The notes beneath the pieces were generated by a model. That model searched no databases, was not told the origin of the DNA, and worked only from the letters and a program-made list of their open reading frames with translations. Below are positions 27,578-36,225 of a DNA stretch of 64,000 nucleotides, piece by piece (positions within the stretch are counted from its first letter, which is position 1; every line of letters begins with the position of its first letter). Position numbers and translations under genes: made by a program. The DNA comes from Micromonospora sp. CB01531. Its GTDB lineage: Bacteria > Actinomycetota > Actinomycetes > Mycobacteriales > Micromonosporaceae. Location of the stretch: assembly GCF_001905095.1 (NCBI RefSeq), contig NZ_LWLS01000061.1, positions 248,001 through 312,000 of the forward strand. Direction: 5' to 3'.

Positions 27578-28496
27578 AGCGAATCCTCGGGTCCAGGGCG
27601 GCGTAGAGCAGGTCCACCAGCAGGTTCATCACCAGATACACGACGACCAGCACCACCACGATGCCGACAACGGTAGCGCTCTCCTTAGTGACGATGGCGC
27701 GGAGCACCTGGCGGCCGATGCCGTTGATACCGAAGATGCCCTCGGTGATGATCGCACCACCCATCAGGGCACCGAGGTCGGTGCCGAGCAGGGTGACAAC
27801 CGGGATGAGCGAGTTGCGCAGCAGGTGCACGCCGACCACCCGGCGCATGGGCAGGCCCTTGGCGATGGCGGTACGGACGTAGTCCGCACGCCGGTTCTCG
27901 GCGATGCTGGTGCGCGCCACCCGGGCGACGTACGCCGTCGAGGCGCTGCCCAGGACGAAGCCGGGCAGGAGCAACTCGGTGATCCGCATCTCGCTGGAGA
28001 CGGTGGGGTGGACGATGTGCCAGTTGACGCCCAGGAGCCACTGGAGTACGAAGCCGATGACGAAGACCGGCAGGGCGATCAGGAACAGGGTGGAGACCAG
28101 GACCAGGTTGTCCAGGAACCCGTTGCGCCGGAGACCGGTCAGCACGCCCGCGCCGAGGCCGATGGCGGCCTCAATGGCCAGCGCCACCACCGCCAGCTTC
28201 AGCGTGTTCGGGTACGACGTCAGGATGATGTCGCTGATTTCCCGGCCGCCGAAGGTGATGCCGAAGTCACCCTGGAACAGGTTCTTCATGTAGCTGGCGT
28301 ACTGCAGCCAGATCGAGTCGTCGAGGTGGTACTTCGCGGTCATGACCGCTCGGAAGTTCTCCGGGCAGCCCCGGTCGCCGCACTTGCCGGCGAACGGGTC
28401 GCCGGGTACCGACCAGACGAGCCAGTAGATCAGGAATGTCGTGCCGATGAACACCGGCACGAGTTGCAGTAGCCGTCTCAAGAGATAACGGCCCAT
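27570..28496 (-). CDS. peptide ABC transporter permease, OppB/DppB type
   Basis: This 308-residue permease starts MGRYLLRRLLQLVPVFIGTT, the standard OppB N-terminal helix, with GGAGG 9 nt upstream of the ATG at 28496. The EAA loop YVRTAIAKGLPMRRVVGVHL faces the ATPases. A longer in-frame extension to 28607 exists, but it lacks a membrane segment and a ribosome site. It is preceded by a 15-bp hairpin in the gap after the binding-protein gene, which probably lowers permease expression relative to the binding protein. Confidence 0.92.
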   Translation of the reverse strand: MGRYLLRRLLQLVPVFIGTTFLIYWLVWSVPGDPFAGKCGDRGCPENFRAVMTAKYHLDDSIWLQYASYMKNLFQGDFGITFGGREISDIILTSYPNTLKLAVVALAIEAAIGLGAGVLTGLRRNGFLDNLVLVSTLFLIALPVFVIGFVLQWLLGVNWHIVHPTVSSEMRITELLLPGFVLGSASTAYVARVARTSIAENRRADYVRTAIAKGLPMRRVVGVHLLRNSLIPVVTLLGTDLGALMGGAIITEGIFGINGIGRQVLRAIVTKESATVVGIVVVLVVVYLVMNLLVDLLYAALDPRIRYE

Positions 28497-28590
28497 GGGG
28501 GTGGTCCTCCAGACAAGGGGCGCGTCGGATCGGCCGACACGGGCGGCGACAACGTGCGAGGGGTTTGTTGTACACCCCCTCGCGGAACGG

Positions 28591-28630
28591 CCCCGGGTCG
28601 GGCTCACCGGTAGGCGAGCCCGACCCGGGG
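28591..28630 (-). terminator. intra-operon hairpin between binding protein and permeases
   Basis: CCCCGGGTCGGGCTC (28591-28605) pairs perfectly with 28616-28630 (15 bp, 10-nt loop), 15 bp past the binding-protein stop. It is a probable partial terminator or 3' stabiliser in the transporter operon. Confidence 0.7.
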
Positions 28631-28644
28631 TCAGACCGTTCGGA

Positions 28645-30285
28645 TCAGAGCTCGACCGAGGTGATGTCGAGCTCGCCGACGTTGGTCAGCTCCATCTTCT
28701 TGATCTTCTCCGAGTGGCCGGACTGCTGGCCACCGAAGTAGATCGGCATGGACGGGACGTCCTGGTCGATGAGCTTGACGGCGTCAGCGAACTTCTTGTG
28801 CGACTCCTCGAGGCTGGGGGCCGCGGAGGCCTCCTTGGCGAGGGCGTTCACCTGGTCGTTGCTGTACAGACCGTCGTTCGAGGAGCCACCCTTCACGTAG
28901 AGCGGGTTGATCCAGTTCTCCACGTCCGGGTAGTCCTGCTGCCAACCGGCCCGGTAGGCGCCGTCCATCTTGTGGGCGTTGATGTTCGCCCGGAAGACCG
29001 CGAAGGTCGGCACACCGACGGCGACGGCGTCGATACCCAGGTTGGTCTTGACCTGCTGGGCGACGGCCTCCATCCACTCCTTGTGGCTGGCGTCGGCGTT
29101 GTAGTACATCTTCAGCTGCCCGGTGAACCCACCGGCCTCGGTGAGGAGCTGCTTGGCCTGCGTCGCGTCGAACTTGCAGGCGGTGCAGTTGCCCGGCTCG
29201 GCGCCCGGGGTCAGCGGGTTGGCCCAGCTGTCGGCCGGCTTGCGGTTACCGAAGAAGATCTTGTCGGTGATCTCCTGCCGGTTGATCGACAGCGAGATTG
29301 CCTTGCGCAGCTTCGGGTTCTGGAAGCGCGTGTCGTAGATCGGGAAGGCGATGATGCCCGTCGACGGGGTGGTGGAAGCGATGGCCCGGTCGCCCAGGTC
29401 GGTCTTCCACTTGTCACCGGCCAGCGACGAGACCGGGACCTGCTGCTGGAAGTCCAGGTTACCCGAGACCAGGTCGGCGTACGCCGCCGTGTCGTCCTGG
29501 TAGATCTTGACGGTGACGTCCTTGATCTTCATCTTGTCGCGCAGGCTGTAGTCGTCGAAGCGGGTGAGCTTGATCTCGACGTCGTCCTGCCACGAGACGA
29601 GCTTGACCGGGCCGTTACCGATCGGCTTCTTGCCGAACTCCTCCGGCTTCATGTTGAAGAAGGCGTCCGGGAGCGGCATGAAGGCGCTGTAGCCCAGCTT
29701 GGTCGGGAACACCGCGGTCGGCGCGGAGAGCGTGACCTCGAAGTTCCAGTCGTCGACGACCTTGAGGCCGGACATCTCCTGGACCGTCGGGGTCGGGGCC
29801 TTCTTCGGGCCGTCGCCGTCCGGGTCCTCCGGGTTCAGGTCGGAGAAGCCCTGGATGTCGGCGAAGAAGCTGGCGTTCTGCGCGCCGTTCGGGGCGTACG
29901 CCGCCCAGTTCCAGGCCTTGACGAAGCTCTCGGCCTTGACGGTGGTGCCGTCGTGGAACTTGGTGTTCTGCTTGATCTTGATCTTGAAGACCTTGGAGTC
30001 GCTCGTCTCGATCGACTCGGCAAGGGCGTTCTGCGGGGCCCCACCGTTGTTGGGGTACTCGACCAGACCGGTCCACATCCAGTCGATGATCTTGCCGCCG
30101 CCGGTCTCGGTCGTGTTCGCCGGAACCAGGGGGTTCTCCGGCTGGGTGCCGTCGATGACGATGGCGCCGTCCTTGCTGGCGCTGGCGTCGCCACCGTTGT
30201 CGTTCCCGCTCGAGCAGCCGGACGCGACGAGCGCGAAAGCCGCGCCCACCGCGAGCGCGCCGCTCGCCCGCTTCGAGACTCTCAT
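28645..30285 (-). CDS. peptide ABC transporter substrate-binding lipoprotein (OppA/DppA, SBP family 5)
   Basis: This 546-residue lipoprotein captures the substrate outside the membrane. The signal peptide ends in lipobox VASGC (Cys24), followed by an acidic, Gly/Asp-rich tether. Family-5 signatures are TETGGGKIIDWMWTGLVEYP, VFKIKIKQNTKFHDGTTVKA and RKAISLSINRQEITDKIFFG. Two Cys in GNCTACKFD may form a disulfide. It is the first gene of the operon, downstream of a 429-bp regulatory region that contains a 13-bp direct repeat. The substrate is likely an oligopeptide but is unproven. Confidence 0.92.
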   Translation of the reverse strand: MRVSKRASGALAVGAAFALVASGCSSGNDNGGDASASKDGAIVIDGTQPENPLVPANTTETGGGKIIDWMWTGLVEYPNNGGAPQNALAESIETSDSKVFKIKIKQNTKFHDGTTVKAESFVKAWNWAAYAPNGAQNASFFADIQGFSDLNPEDPDGDGPKKAPTPTVQEMSGLKVVDDWNFEVTLSAPTAVFPTKLGYSAFMPLPDAFFNMKPEEFGKKPIGNGPVKLVSWQDDVEIKLTRFDDYSLRDKMKIKDVTVKIYQDDTAAYADLVSGNLDFQQQVPVSSLAGDKWKTDLGDRAIASTTPSTGIIAFPIYDTRFQNPKLRKAISLSINRQEITDKIFFGNRKPADSWANPLTPGAEPGNCTACKFDATQAKQLLTEAGGFTGQLKMYYNADASHKEWMEAVAQQVKTNLGIDAVAVGVPTFAVFRANINAHKMDGAYRAGWQQDYPDVENWINPLYVKGGSSNDGLYSNDQVNALAKEASAAPSLEESHKKFADAVKLIDQDVPSMPIYFGGQQSGHSEKIKKMELTNVGELDITSVEL

Positions 30286-30714
30286 TCCGAGGGGCCTCCT
30301 CTTTCTAACCTGGTTCCGTCGTGGGTTTCACGCACGTCTTGGGGGGTGACACCAACCGCCGACCCGAACCACAGGCCGCCGGCTTACCGCAGAGGAAATC
30401 GGGACACCCCAGGGGTACCGATCCGCCGGGCACCGCACCCCCGAGGACACCGCGCAGGGTCGACGGCCACATGCCACCACCAGAGGTGGCGCCACGTGGT
30501 CGGCGGGCCCGACGAGTTGCCTCACAGCTGGGGGTGAGGTGCTGCAACTGTGACACCAACCGGCAGCTTCCGTGAAGGTGCCGTTATCAAGACGTTAGTT
30601 GGCCGCCACGTTGCCGATACTTGAGAAAAGATCATGAAATCGACGAGCTGTACCGGTCTGAACAGCCAAAATACGGTCACAAGGGTCGAAGGGTGACGCG
30701 TAGTCTCGACGACT
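30286..30714. other. divergent regulatory region, peptide-binding protein / PIG-L deacetylase
   Basis: GTGACACCAACCG occurs twice on the same strand (30346-30358 and 30550-30562). A bulged hairpin (GTTGC-CTCAC with GTGAG and GCAAC, 30516-30548) lies beside the second copy. These may be regulator sites for the transporter. There is no gene here. TAGTCT at 30701-30706 is a probable -10 for the rightward gene. Confidence 0.45.
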
Positions 30715-31449
30715 GTGAGCTTTCCCGCCTCCGCCTCGGTACTTCCCGACGTACGCCGGGCGCTGGCGGTTTTTGCCCATCCGGATGATGTCGACTTCGG
30801 CTGTGCGGGCACCATCGCCGGCTGGGTGGATGAGGGTATCGAAGTGGCGTACCTCATCGTCACCCGGGGGGACTCCGGCGGCTTCGACGACACCCCGCGC
30901 GCGGAGCTGCCCGCCCGACGCGAGGCGGAGCAGCGGGCCGCGGCCGCCGCGGTCGGCGTACACCGGGTCGACTTCCTCGACGGCCACCCCGACGGCATCC
31001 TCTCCCCCAGCCCAGAGCTACGCCGCGACATCGCCGCCGGGATCCGCCGGTTCCGCCCGGACCGGGTGCTGACCAGCTCCCCGCTACGCCGCTGGGAGCA
31101 CCTCACCGGCCCGAGCCACCCCGACCACCTGGCCGTCGGCGAGGCCACCACCTGCGCCGTCTACCCCGACGCCCGCAACCGCTTCGCCTTTCCTGAGCTG
31201 ATCGACGCGGGCCTGGAGCCGTGGGTGGTCCGGGAGATCTGGTACGCGGGCGGCCCGGCACCGGACCACGCCGTCGACGTCACCGACCGGGTGGACCGGA
31301 AGATCGCCGCGATGCGGACGCACCGCTCGCAGACCGCGCACCTGGACGTGGCGGCCTGGGTGCACGACCTGCTCGGCATGATCGCCGGCGACGCCGGACT
31401 GCCCGCCGGCCGGCTGGCCGAGGCGTTCACCGTGCTGCGCACCGAGTGA
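30715..31449 (+). CDS. PIG-L (LmbE-like) zinc N-deacetylase
   Basis: This 244-residue protein of the GlcNAc deacetylase family, which includes MshB and Mca, has the zinc motif AHPDD at 21-25 followed by FGCAGTIAGWVDEG. The later metal His is in GPSHPDHLAVGEA, and DGHPDGILSPSPE matches the family. It lacks enough context to say whether it acts in mycothiol metabolism or on another amide. GTG 30715 lies 8 nt after TAGTCT, so the mRNA may be leaderless; no Shine-Dalgarno is visible. It is a single gene, convergent with the response regulator. Confidence 0.88.
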   Translation: MSFPASASVLPDVRRALAVFAHPDDVDFGCAGTIAGWVDEGIEVAYLIVTRGDSGGFDDTPRAELPARREAEQRAAAAAVGVHRVDFLDGHPDGILSPSPELRRDIAAGIRRFRPDRVLTSSPLRRWEHLTGPSHPDHLAVGEATTCAVYPDARNRFAFPELIDAGLEPWVVREIWYAGGPAPDHAVDVTDRVDRKIAAMRTHRSQTAHLDVAAWVHDLLGMIAGDAGLPAGRLAEAFTVLRTE

Positions 31450-31483
31450 TCTGAACCGGTCGTCGGCCACCCGGACAGCGCAC

Positions 31484-31512
31484 GGCCCCGACGCCACGAG
31501 GGCACCGGGGCC
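31484..31512. terminator. probable bidirectional terminator
   Basis: GGCCCCG (31484-31490) pairs with CGGGGCC (31506-31512) in the convergent gap between the deacetylase and response-regulator genes. The stem is modest. Confidence 0.5.
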
Positions 31513-31527
31513 GGCCGGCCGGGGCGG

Positions 31528-32208
31528 TCAGACCAGGCGGCGGTCGGCCGCCCAGCGGGACAGCTCGTACCGGTTGGACATCTGCAGCTTGCGCAGCACG
31601 TTGGAGACGTGCGTCTCGACCGTCTTGATCGAGATGTACAGCTCCCGGGCGATCTCCTTGTACGCGTATCCCCGGGCCAGCAGCCGGAGCACCTCACGTT
31701 CGCGGTTGGTGAGCTGGTCCAGCTCCGGGTCGGCGACCGGCGCGTCCGGCCGGGCCGCGAACGCGTCCAGCACGAACCCGGCCAGCCGCGGGCTGAACAC
31801 GGCGTCGCCGTCGGCCACCCGGCGGATCGCGTCGGTCAGCTCCTCCGGCGAGATGGTCTTCGTGACGTAGCCCCGGGCGCCCGCCCGGATCAGCCCGATC
31901 ACGTCCTCCGCCGCATCGGACACACTCAACGCCAGGAACCGCACCTGCGGGTGGGTACGCCGCATCGCGTCCAGCACCGCCCGGCCGCCACCGTCGGGCA
32001 TGTGCACGTCGAGCAGCACCACGTCGGGCTGGGTGGCGGCGATCCGGCTGACCGCCTCGGCCACCGTGCTGGCCTCCCCCACCACCTCGACGCGCGCGCC
32101 GAGCTCGGCGCGTACGCCCGCCCGGAACATGGCGTGGTCGTCGACGAGGAACACCCGCAGCCGCCCGTCGCGGGGCTGCGCCTCCTCGACCGGTTCGTGC
32201 TCGGCCAT
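31528..32208 (-). CDS. NarL/LiaR-family response regulator
   Basis: This 226-residue DNA-binding regulator is phosphorylated by the adjacent kinase. The receiver domain has VFLVDDH at 19-25, phospho-acceptor Asp67 (LLDVHMPDG) and Lys117 (YVTKTIS), all conserved. The LuxR-type HTH is at about 165-215 (LTNREREVLRLLARGYAYKE and ISIKTVETHVSNVLRKLQM). It begins 2 nt after the kinase stop; a GTG overlapping that stop is an alternative start. With a PspC-bearing kinase it forms a LiaRS-like envelope-stress pair. The stimulus is inferred from the family. Confidence 0.93.
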   Translation of the reverse strand: MAEHEPVEEAQPRDGRLRVFLVDDHAMFRAGVRAELGARVEVVGEASTVAEAVSRIAATQPDVVLLDVHMPDGGGRAVLDAMRRTHPQVRFLALSVSDAAEDVIGLIRAGARGYVTKTISPEELTDAIRRVADGDAVFSPRLAGFVLDAFAARPDAPVADPELDQLTNREREVLRLLARGYAYKEIARELYISIKTVETHVSNVLRKLQMSNRYELSRWAADRRLV

Positions 32209-32210
32209 GG

Positions 32211-33512
32211 TCACCTGTCCCTTTCCGTCGTGCCGCCCGAGCCGCTGATCGGCAGGATCAGCCGGACCTCGGTGCCTTCCCCGGGCGCGGAGCGGATCTC
32301 CGCCCGGCCTCCGTGCCGCTTCATCCGCCCGATGATCGAACCCCGGACGCCGTGCCGGTGATCCTCCACCGTATCCGGATCGAAGCCCTTGCCCCGGTCC
32401 CGGACGAAGGCGCTGACCTGGTCCGGCTCCACCTCGGCGTAGAGCGACACCGTGCGTACCTCGGCGTGCCGGGCCGCGTTGACCAGCGCCTCCCGGGTGG
32501 CGGCGACCAGCGCGCCCACCCGCTCGTCGGTCTCCCGGTCGCCCACCACCACGACCTCGACCGTGATGGCGAAGGTGTCCTCCACCTCGGCGGCGGCCTG
32601 TTCCAGGGCGGCGGCGAAGCGCTCGGTCGGCGAGGCGGCCGGCTTGTAGAGCCAGTTCCGCAGCGACCGCTCCTGGCCCCGGGCCAGCCGCTGCACGGTC
32701 TTGACGTCGCTGGCGTTGCGCTGGATGAGGGCCAGGGTGTGCAGCACCTGGTCGTGCACCATCGCGGCCAGCTCGGCCCGTTCCTGCTCCCGGATGCGCC
32801 CCTCCCGCTCGGAGCGGAGCTGGTTCCAGGTACGCCAGAGCACCGGGCCGGCCACCACGCCCACGCCGGCCAGCCCGACGAGCGCGAAGATCACGCCGTT
32901 GAGCACGGCGTCGAAGTTCTGCACCGGCGAGTAGACCGCCGCCACGCCGATGATGCCGACCGCGACGAGCACCCCACCGCCGACGAAGCGGAGCACGAAC
33001 GCCCGCCGGTCGCTCTCCTCCACCACCGCGCCCAGCCAGGGCACCGGCATCGATCCGCCCCCCTGCCGGCGGCGCTCCGGCGCGGACTGGTGCCAGATCA
33101 CGCCGGCGCCCACCGCGATGATCGCGACCAGCCAGCCGGCGGTGCCGGCCGCGCCGACGGAGTGGAAGGCCATCATCTGGACCATCAGCACACCGAGCCC
33201 GATCGCCACGAACGGCAGGAGCTGGGCGAGGTCGCGGCGGGGCGGGACGGCGGTGTCGCCGGGGCGCGGTGGCACCACCGCCCAGAAGGCGGCGTAGAGG
33301 AGCAGTCCGAGGCCGTTCAGCCCGAGCAGCACCATGAAGGCGATCCGGACGCGGAGCACGGAGACGCCGAGGTGTTCGGCGATGCCGGCGGCCACCCCCG
33401 CGGCCAACCGGTGCTCGGTGGCCCGGTAGAGCCGCGGTGGGGGCGGGGTCGTGGTGGTGCTGATCGGAGGCTCCCAGGTCGGGGACGGAGGCGGTGCCGG
33501 TCCGATCGTCAC
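32211..33512 (-). CDS. sensor histidine kinase with N-terminal PspC domain (LiaS/DesK-like)
   Basis: This 433-residue membrane kinase has a PspC module at residues ~25-85 (LYRATEHRLAAGVAAGIAEH and LLLYAAFWAVVPPR), further membrane helices to about 225, then a HisKA_3 dimerisation helix. The phospho-accepting His253 is in LAAMVHDQVLHTLALIQ. The ATPase domain has TREALVNAARHAEV (N box) and VRDRGKGFD (G box). Fusing PspC to the kinase suggests sensing of membrane stress. The start is uncertain: GTG 33512 is the only conventional in-frame codon before PspC, but a GGAG lies before an ATC 17 codons later. It is divergent from another PspC gene. Confidence 0.88.
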   Translation of the reverse strand: MTIGPAPPPSPTWEPPISTTTTPPPPRLYRATEHRLAAGVAAGIAEHLGVSVLRVRIAFMVLLGLNGLGLLLYAAFWAVVPPRPGDTAVPPRRDLAQLLPFVAIGLGVLMVQMMAFHSVGAAGTAGWLVAIIAVGAGVIWHQSAPERRRQGGGSMPVPWLGAVVEESDRRAFVLRFVGGGVLVAVGIIGVAAVYSPVQNFDAVLNGVIFALVGLAGVGVVAGPVLWRTWNQLRSEREGRIREQERAELAAMVHDQVLHTLALIQRNASDVKTVQRLARGQERSLRNWLYKPAASPTERFAAALEQAAAEVEDTFAITVEVVVVGDRETDERVGALVAATREALVNAARHAEVRTVSLYAEVEPDQVSAFVRDRGKGFDPDTVEDHRHGVRGSIIGRMKRHGGRAEIRSAPGEGTEVRLILPISGSGGTTERDR

Positions 33513-33523
33513 ACGGCTGGACG

Positions 33524-33560
33524 GCCCCCGACCACGGGGACGCCCCCGACATTCGGGGGC
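33524..33560. promoter_or_regulatory. candidate operator between divergent PspC genes
   Basis: GCCCCCGAC occurs at 33524-33532 and 33542-33550. The second copy forms an 8-bp perfect dyad GCCCCCGA-CAT-TCGGGGGC (33542-33560). The site lies 12-48 bp from the kinase start and 73 bp from the PspC protein start, a natural place for autoregulation by the response regulator. This is inferred. Confidence 0.4.
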
Positions 33561-33632
33561 CGAGGATCTCAGGGTGGGGTCAGGGTCGGGTCCGGAGGCC
33601 GCTCGGGCGACCGGGGCAGCAGGATCGAAGGC

Positions 33633-35474
33633 ATGACCGACGACCCTGCCCGTCCGCCCCGGCCCGGGGCGGCACCATTGGACGGGCCCCCGCCACCCCC
33701 GCCGCCGGGGCCGGCGGCCACCCCCGCCGATGCCCCGACGCCGCCGCCGGCCGGATCCGCCGGCCCGCCGCCGGGCGCGTCGACCGCGGGTTCCGCGCCG
33801 TTCGCCGACGCGCCACCCCCGGGGTACGCCCCACCGCCCGGCACCGCCGGCTTCACCTCCCGGTACGGGCTGGTCCGCCCGCGGGACGGCCGCTACCTGG
33901 CCGGCGTCTGCGCCGCCATCGGCCGGGCCACCAACACCGACCCGGTGCTGTGGCGGGTGCTGCTCGCCGTGCTGGGCTTCTTCGGCGGCATCGGCATCCT
34001 GGTGTACGTCACCGCGTGGCTGATCATCCCCGGCGAGGGAGACACCGCCTCGCCGGTCGAGTCGATGCTCGGCCGAGGCCGGTCGAGCATGTCCCCGATC
34101 ACCGTGATAATGCTCAGCATCGTGGTCGCGGTCGGCTTCGGCTACGTCGTCACCAATGCTTACCGGGCGATCCTGCTCGGTGCGGTAATCCTCATCGGCG
34201 GTGCGCTGCTGCTCAATCGGGACCAGCGCAACCCGCTGGGCCGGCAGCCGGCCCCGGCGGCGCCCGGCACACCACCGGGCCCGTCGGCCTGGCCCGCGCC
34301 CGGCGCCACCCCGCCGGCCGGTACGCCCGCCCCGGCCTGGTCCGGCTCCGCCACCGCCGGCCCGGCCGCGGCACCGACCACCGGCACGCCCGGCTGGCCG
34401 TCGAGCGCCCCGGCGAACCCGGGTGGCTGGACGGCCACCACGGCGTCGCCGGCCTGGCCGCAGGCCGCACCCACCGCGCCGTCGGCCCGGACCGGCGAGT
34501 CGGTCGGCGGGACCCTGCCGGCTCCGGACGCCGGGCCCGCCCCGGAGGCCCCGGCCTGGTCCGACCCCGAGCGCACCGCCGCGCAGCCGGCCTGGCCGGC
34601 GACCGGGTACCCCCCGGCCCCCGGCTCGGGCGACCGGACCGCCGAGGCGGGGCGGGGCGACGGGACGCCGACCTGGCCGGGCACGCCGACGACGGGTGCC
34701 CCGCTCGGGCAGCCGGTCTCCGTGCCCCCGCCGGCGCCGGTGGGCGCGCCGCTGCCACCGGGCGGCTACCGGCCGCCGTTCGCGCCGCACGGCCCGTACG
34801 CCCAGGCGTACCCGCCGTCGCCGCCGGCCCCCCCACAGCCGGCACGGCCACCGAAGCGGCCGAAGGAGCGCTCCGCGCTCGGCGCGGTCACCTTCTCACT
34901 GATCTTCCTGGCGCTGGGCGTGGTGACCGTGCTCGACCTGCTCGACGTCTTCGCCGTCGGTGCGGCCGGCTACTTCGCCGCAGTGCTGGCCACCATCGGG
35001 ATCGGGCTGCTGGTGGGCACCTGGTTCGGGCGGGCCCGCTGGCTGATCGCGCTCGGCCTGGTGGCCGCGGCGGCGCTCGGGATCGCCACCGTCGCCGACT
35101 CCTACGACCGGATCCGCGGCATCGACGGCAACGTCACCTGGGCCCCGCCCAGCTACCGCGACCTGGCGGACCGCTACGAGAACAACTTCGGCGACGCGGT
35201 GCTCGACCTGCGGGCGGTGGACTTCGACAAGAAGGACACCCAGGTCACCGTGGAGGTCAACTTCGGCAAGGCGACGGTGGTCCTACCGCCGAACGTGGAC
35301 GTCACCACGGTGGCCGACGTGAACGCCGGTAACGCCACCGTCTTCGGTCGGCGGACCGGCGGGGTCAACGGCCGCCAGTGGGAGACCACCGACCTCGGGC
35401 CGGACGGCCGCGGCGGGGGCACCCTGCGCCTGCTCGTCCATGTGAACGCCGGAGACCTGGAGGTGACCCGGTGA
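33633..35474 (+). CDS. PspC-domain membrane protein with LiaF-like C-terminal domain
   Basis: This 613-residue protein has a Pro/Ala-rich N-terminus (1-70), then PspC (YGLVRPRDGRYLAGVCAAIG and GIGILVYVTAWLIIPGEGD). Further helices follow at about 155-190, then a ~200-residue Pro/Thr/Trp-rich linker. A second group of helices follows (ALGAVTFSLIFLALGVVTVL), then a C-terminal beta-rich LiaF/DUF2154-type domain (VTVEVNFGKATVVLPPNVDV). LiaF-type proteins inhibit LiaS-type kinases, so with the divergent kinase/regulator pair this completes a three-component Lia-like module. ATG 33633 starts MTDDPARPP. The linker is low-complexity. Confidence 0.85.
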   Translation: MTDDPARPPRPGAAPLDGPPPPPPPGPAATPADAPTPPPAGSAGPPPGASTAGSAPFADAPPPGYAPPPGTAGFTSRYGLVRPRDGRYLAGVCAAIGRATNTDPVLWRVLLAVLGFFGGIGILVYVTAWLIIPGEGDTASPVESMLGRGRSSMSPITVIMLSIVVAVGFGYVVTNAYRAILLGAVILIGGALLLNRDQRNPLGRQPAPAAPGTPPGPSAWPAPGATPPAGTPAPAWSGSATAGPAAAPTTGTPGWPSSAPANPGGWTATTASPAWPQAAPTAPSARTGESVGGTLPAPDAGPAPEAPAWSDPERTAAQPAWPATGYPPAPGSGDRTAEAGRGDGTPTWPGTPTTGAPLGQPVSVPPPAPVGAPLPPGGYRPPFAPHGPYAQAYPPSPPAPPQPARPPKRPKERSALGAVTFSLIFLALGVVTVLDLLDVFAVGAAGYFAAVLATIGIGLLVGTWFGRARWLIALGLVAAAALGIATVADSYDRIRGIDGNVTWAPPSYRDLADRYENNFGDAVLDLRAVDFDKKDTQVTVEVNFGKATVVLPPNVDVTTVADVNAGNATVFGRRTGGVNGRQWETTDLGPDGRGGGTLRLLVHVNAGDLEVTR

Positions 35475-36034
35475 AGGCCCACCGCACCGACGTCGTGTCG
35501 TTCGCCTTCGGGCTGGTCTTCCTCGGCCTTTCCGTCTGGTGGCTGCTCGCCCGGATCCTCGGGCTGACCCTGCCCCCGGTGGGCTGGTTCCTGGCGGGCG
35601 GGCTCCTCCTAATCGGGCTGCTCGGCCTGGTCGGCGCGCTGCGCTCCGGGCGGCACGCCTACAGCGAACCGGTCCACCACCGACCCGAAGCGACGGTCGC
35701 CACGCCCTATGTGGAGACCGCCCCGACCGGCGGCGTGCCCACCGCCCCCGAGGCCGACGAGTGGGCCACCGATGCGGTGGCCGACTGGCCGGTCCAGGCG
35801 CGGGAGGACCGGCCCGGCGGCGAGCCGCACTGGTCGCCCACCACCCGCCCGGGCGACCCCGGCGACCTCGCCACCCGCGAGCTGCCCGCCGTCGAGCCGG
35901 CGGCCGAGGGAGGTCCCGGCGAGAGCGCGCCGGTGACCCGCGAACTGCCCGCGGTGGACTGTCCGGAGCAGCCAGGCGGGCGCGGTGCCGCGGACGGTCC
36001 GGGCGCCGACCGGTCGGAGCGGCCGCCGGGCTGA
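35471..36034 (+). CDS. small membrane protein of the Lia/PspC locus
   Basis: This 187-residue protein overlaps the preceding stop (GTGA, 35471-35474), so it is coupled to the LiaF-like gene. Two membrane helices (VSFAFGLVFLGLSVWWLLAR and VGWFLAGGLLLIGLLGLVGA) are followed by a ~125-residue acidic, Pro/Glu-rich cytoplasmic tail. The tail contains two copies of TRELPAV about 24 residues apart, a possible short linear motif. The two helices resemble LiaI/LiaF-TM hairpins. No enzymatic motif is present. It is likely an accessory of the same envelope-stress module. Confidence 0.75.
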   Translation: MKAHRTDVVSFAFGLVFLGLSVWWLLARILGLTLPPVGWFLAGGLLLIGLLGLVGALRSGRHAYSEPVHHRPEATVATPYVETAPTGGVPTAPEADEWATDAVADWPVQAREDRPGGEPHWSPTTRPGDPGDLATRELPAVEPAAEGGPGESAPVTRELPAVDCPEQPGGRGAADGPGADRSERPPG

Positions 36035-36225
36035 CCACGACGGTGCAGGGCGGGGACGCTGCCGCCTATGCTGGCTGGTGGAGATCTCGCCTCCGCCGGC
36101 CGGCCCACCGCGTGGCGCACCGGCCGCGGCCGGTGCCTCCGGTCGTCGGGGCCCGTCCCGACCGGCCAGGTCACCGTGGTGGTCCCGCCGCTGTCCGTCG
36201 CTACCTCGTCAGGAGCCCGTCCGAC

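Noticed and set aside
32211..34790. The kinase frame continuing upstream as an 859-codon protein
   Set aside because: The extra N-terminus is the antisense of the PspC-LiaF gene's low-complexity linker. PspC begins shortly after GTG 33512.
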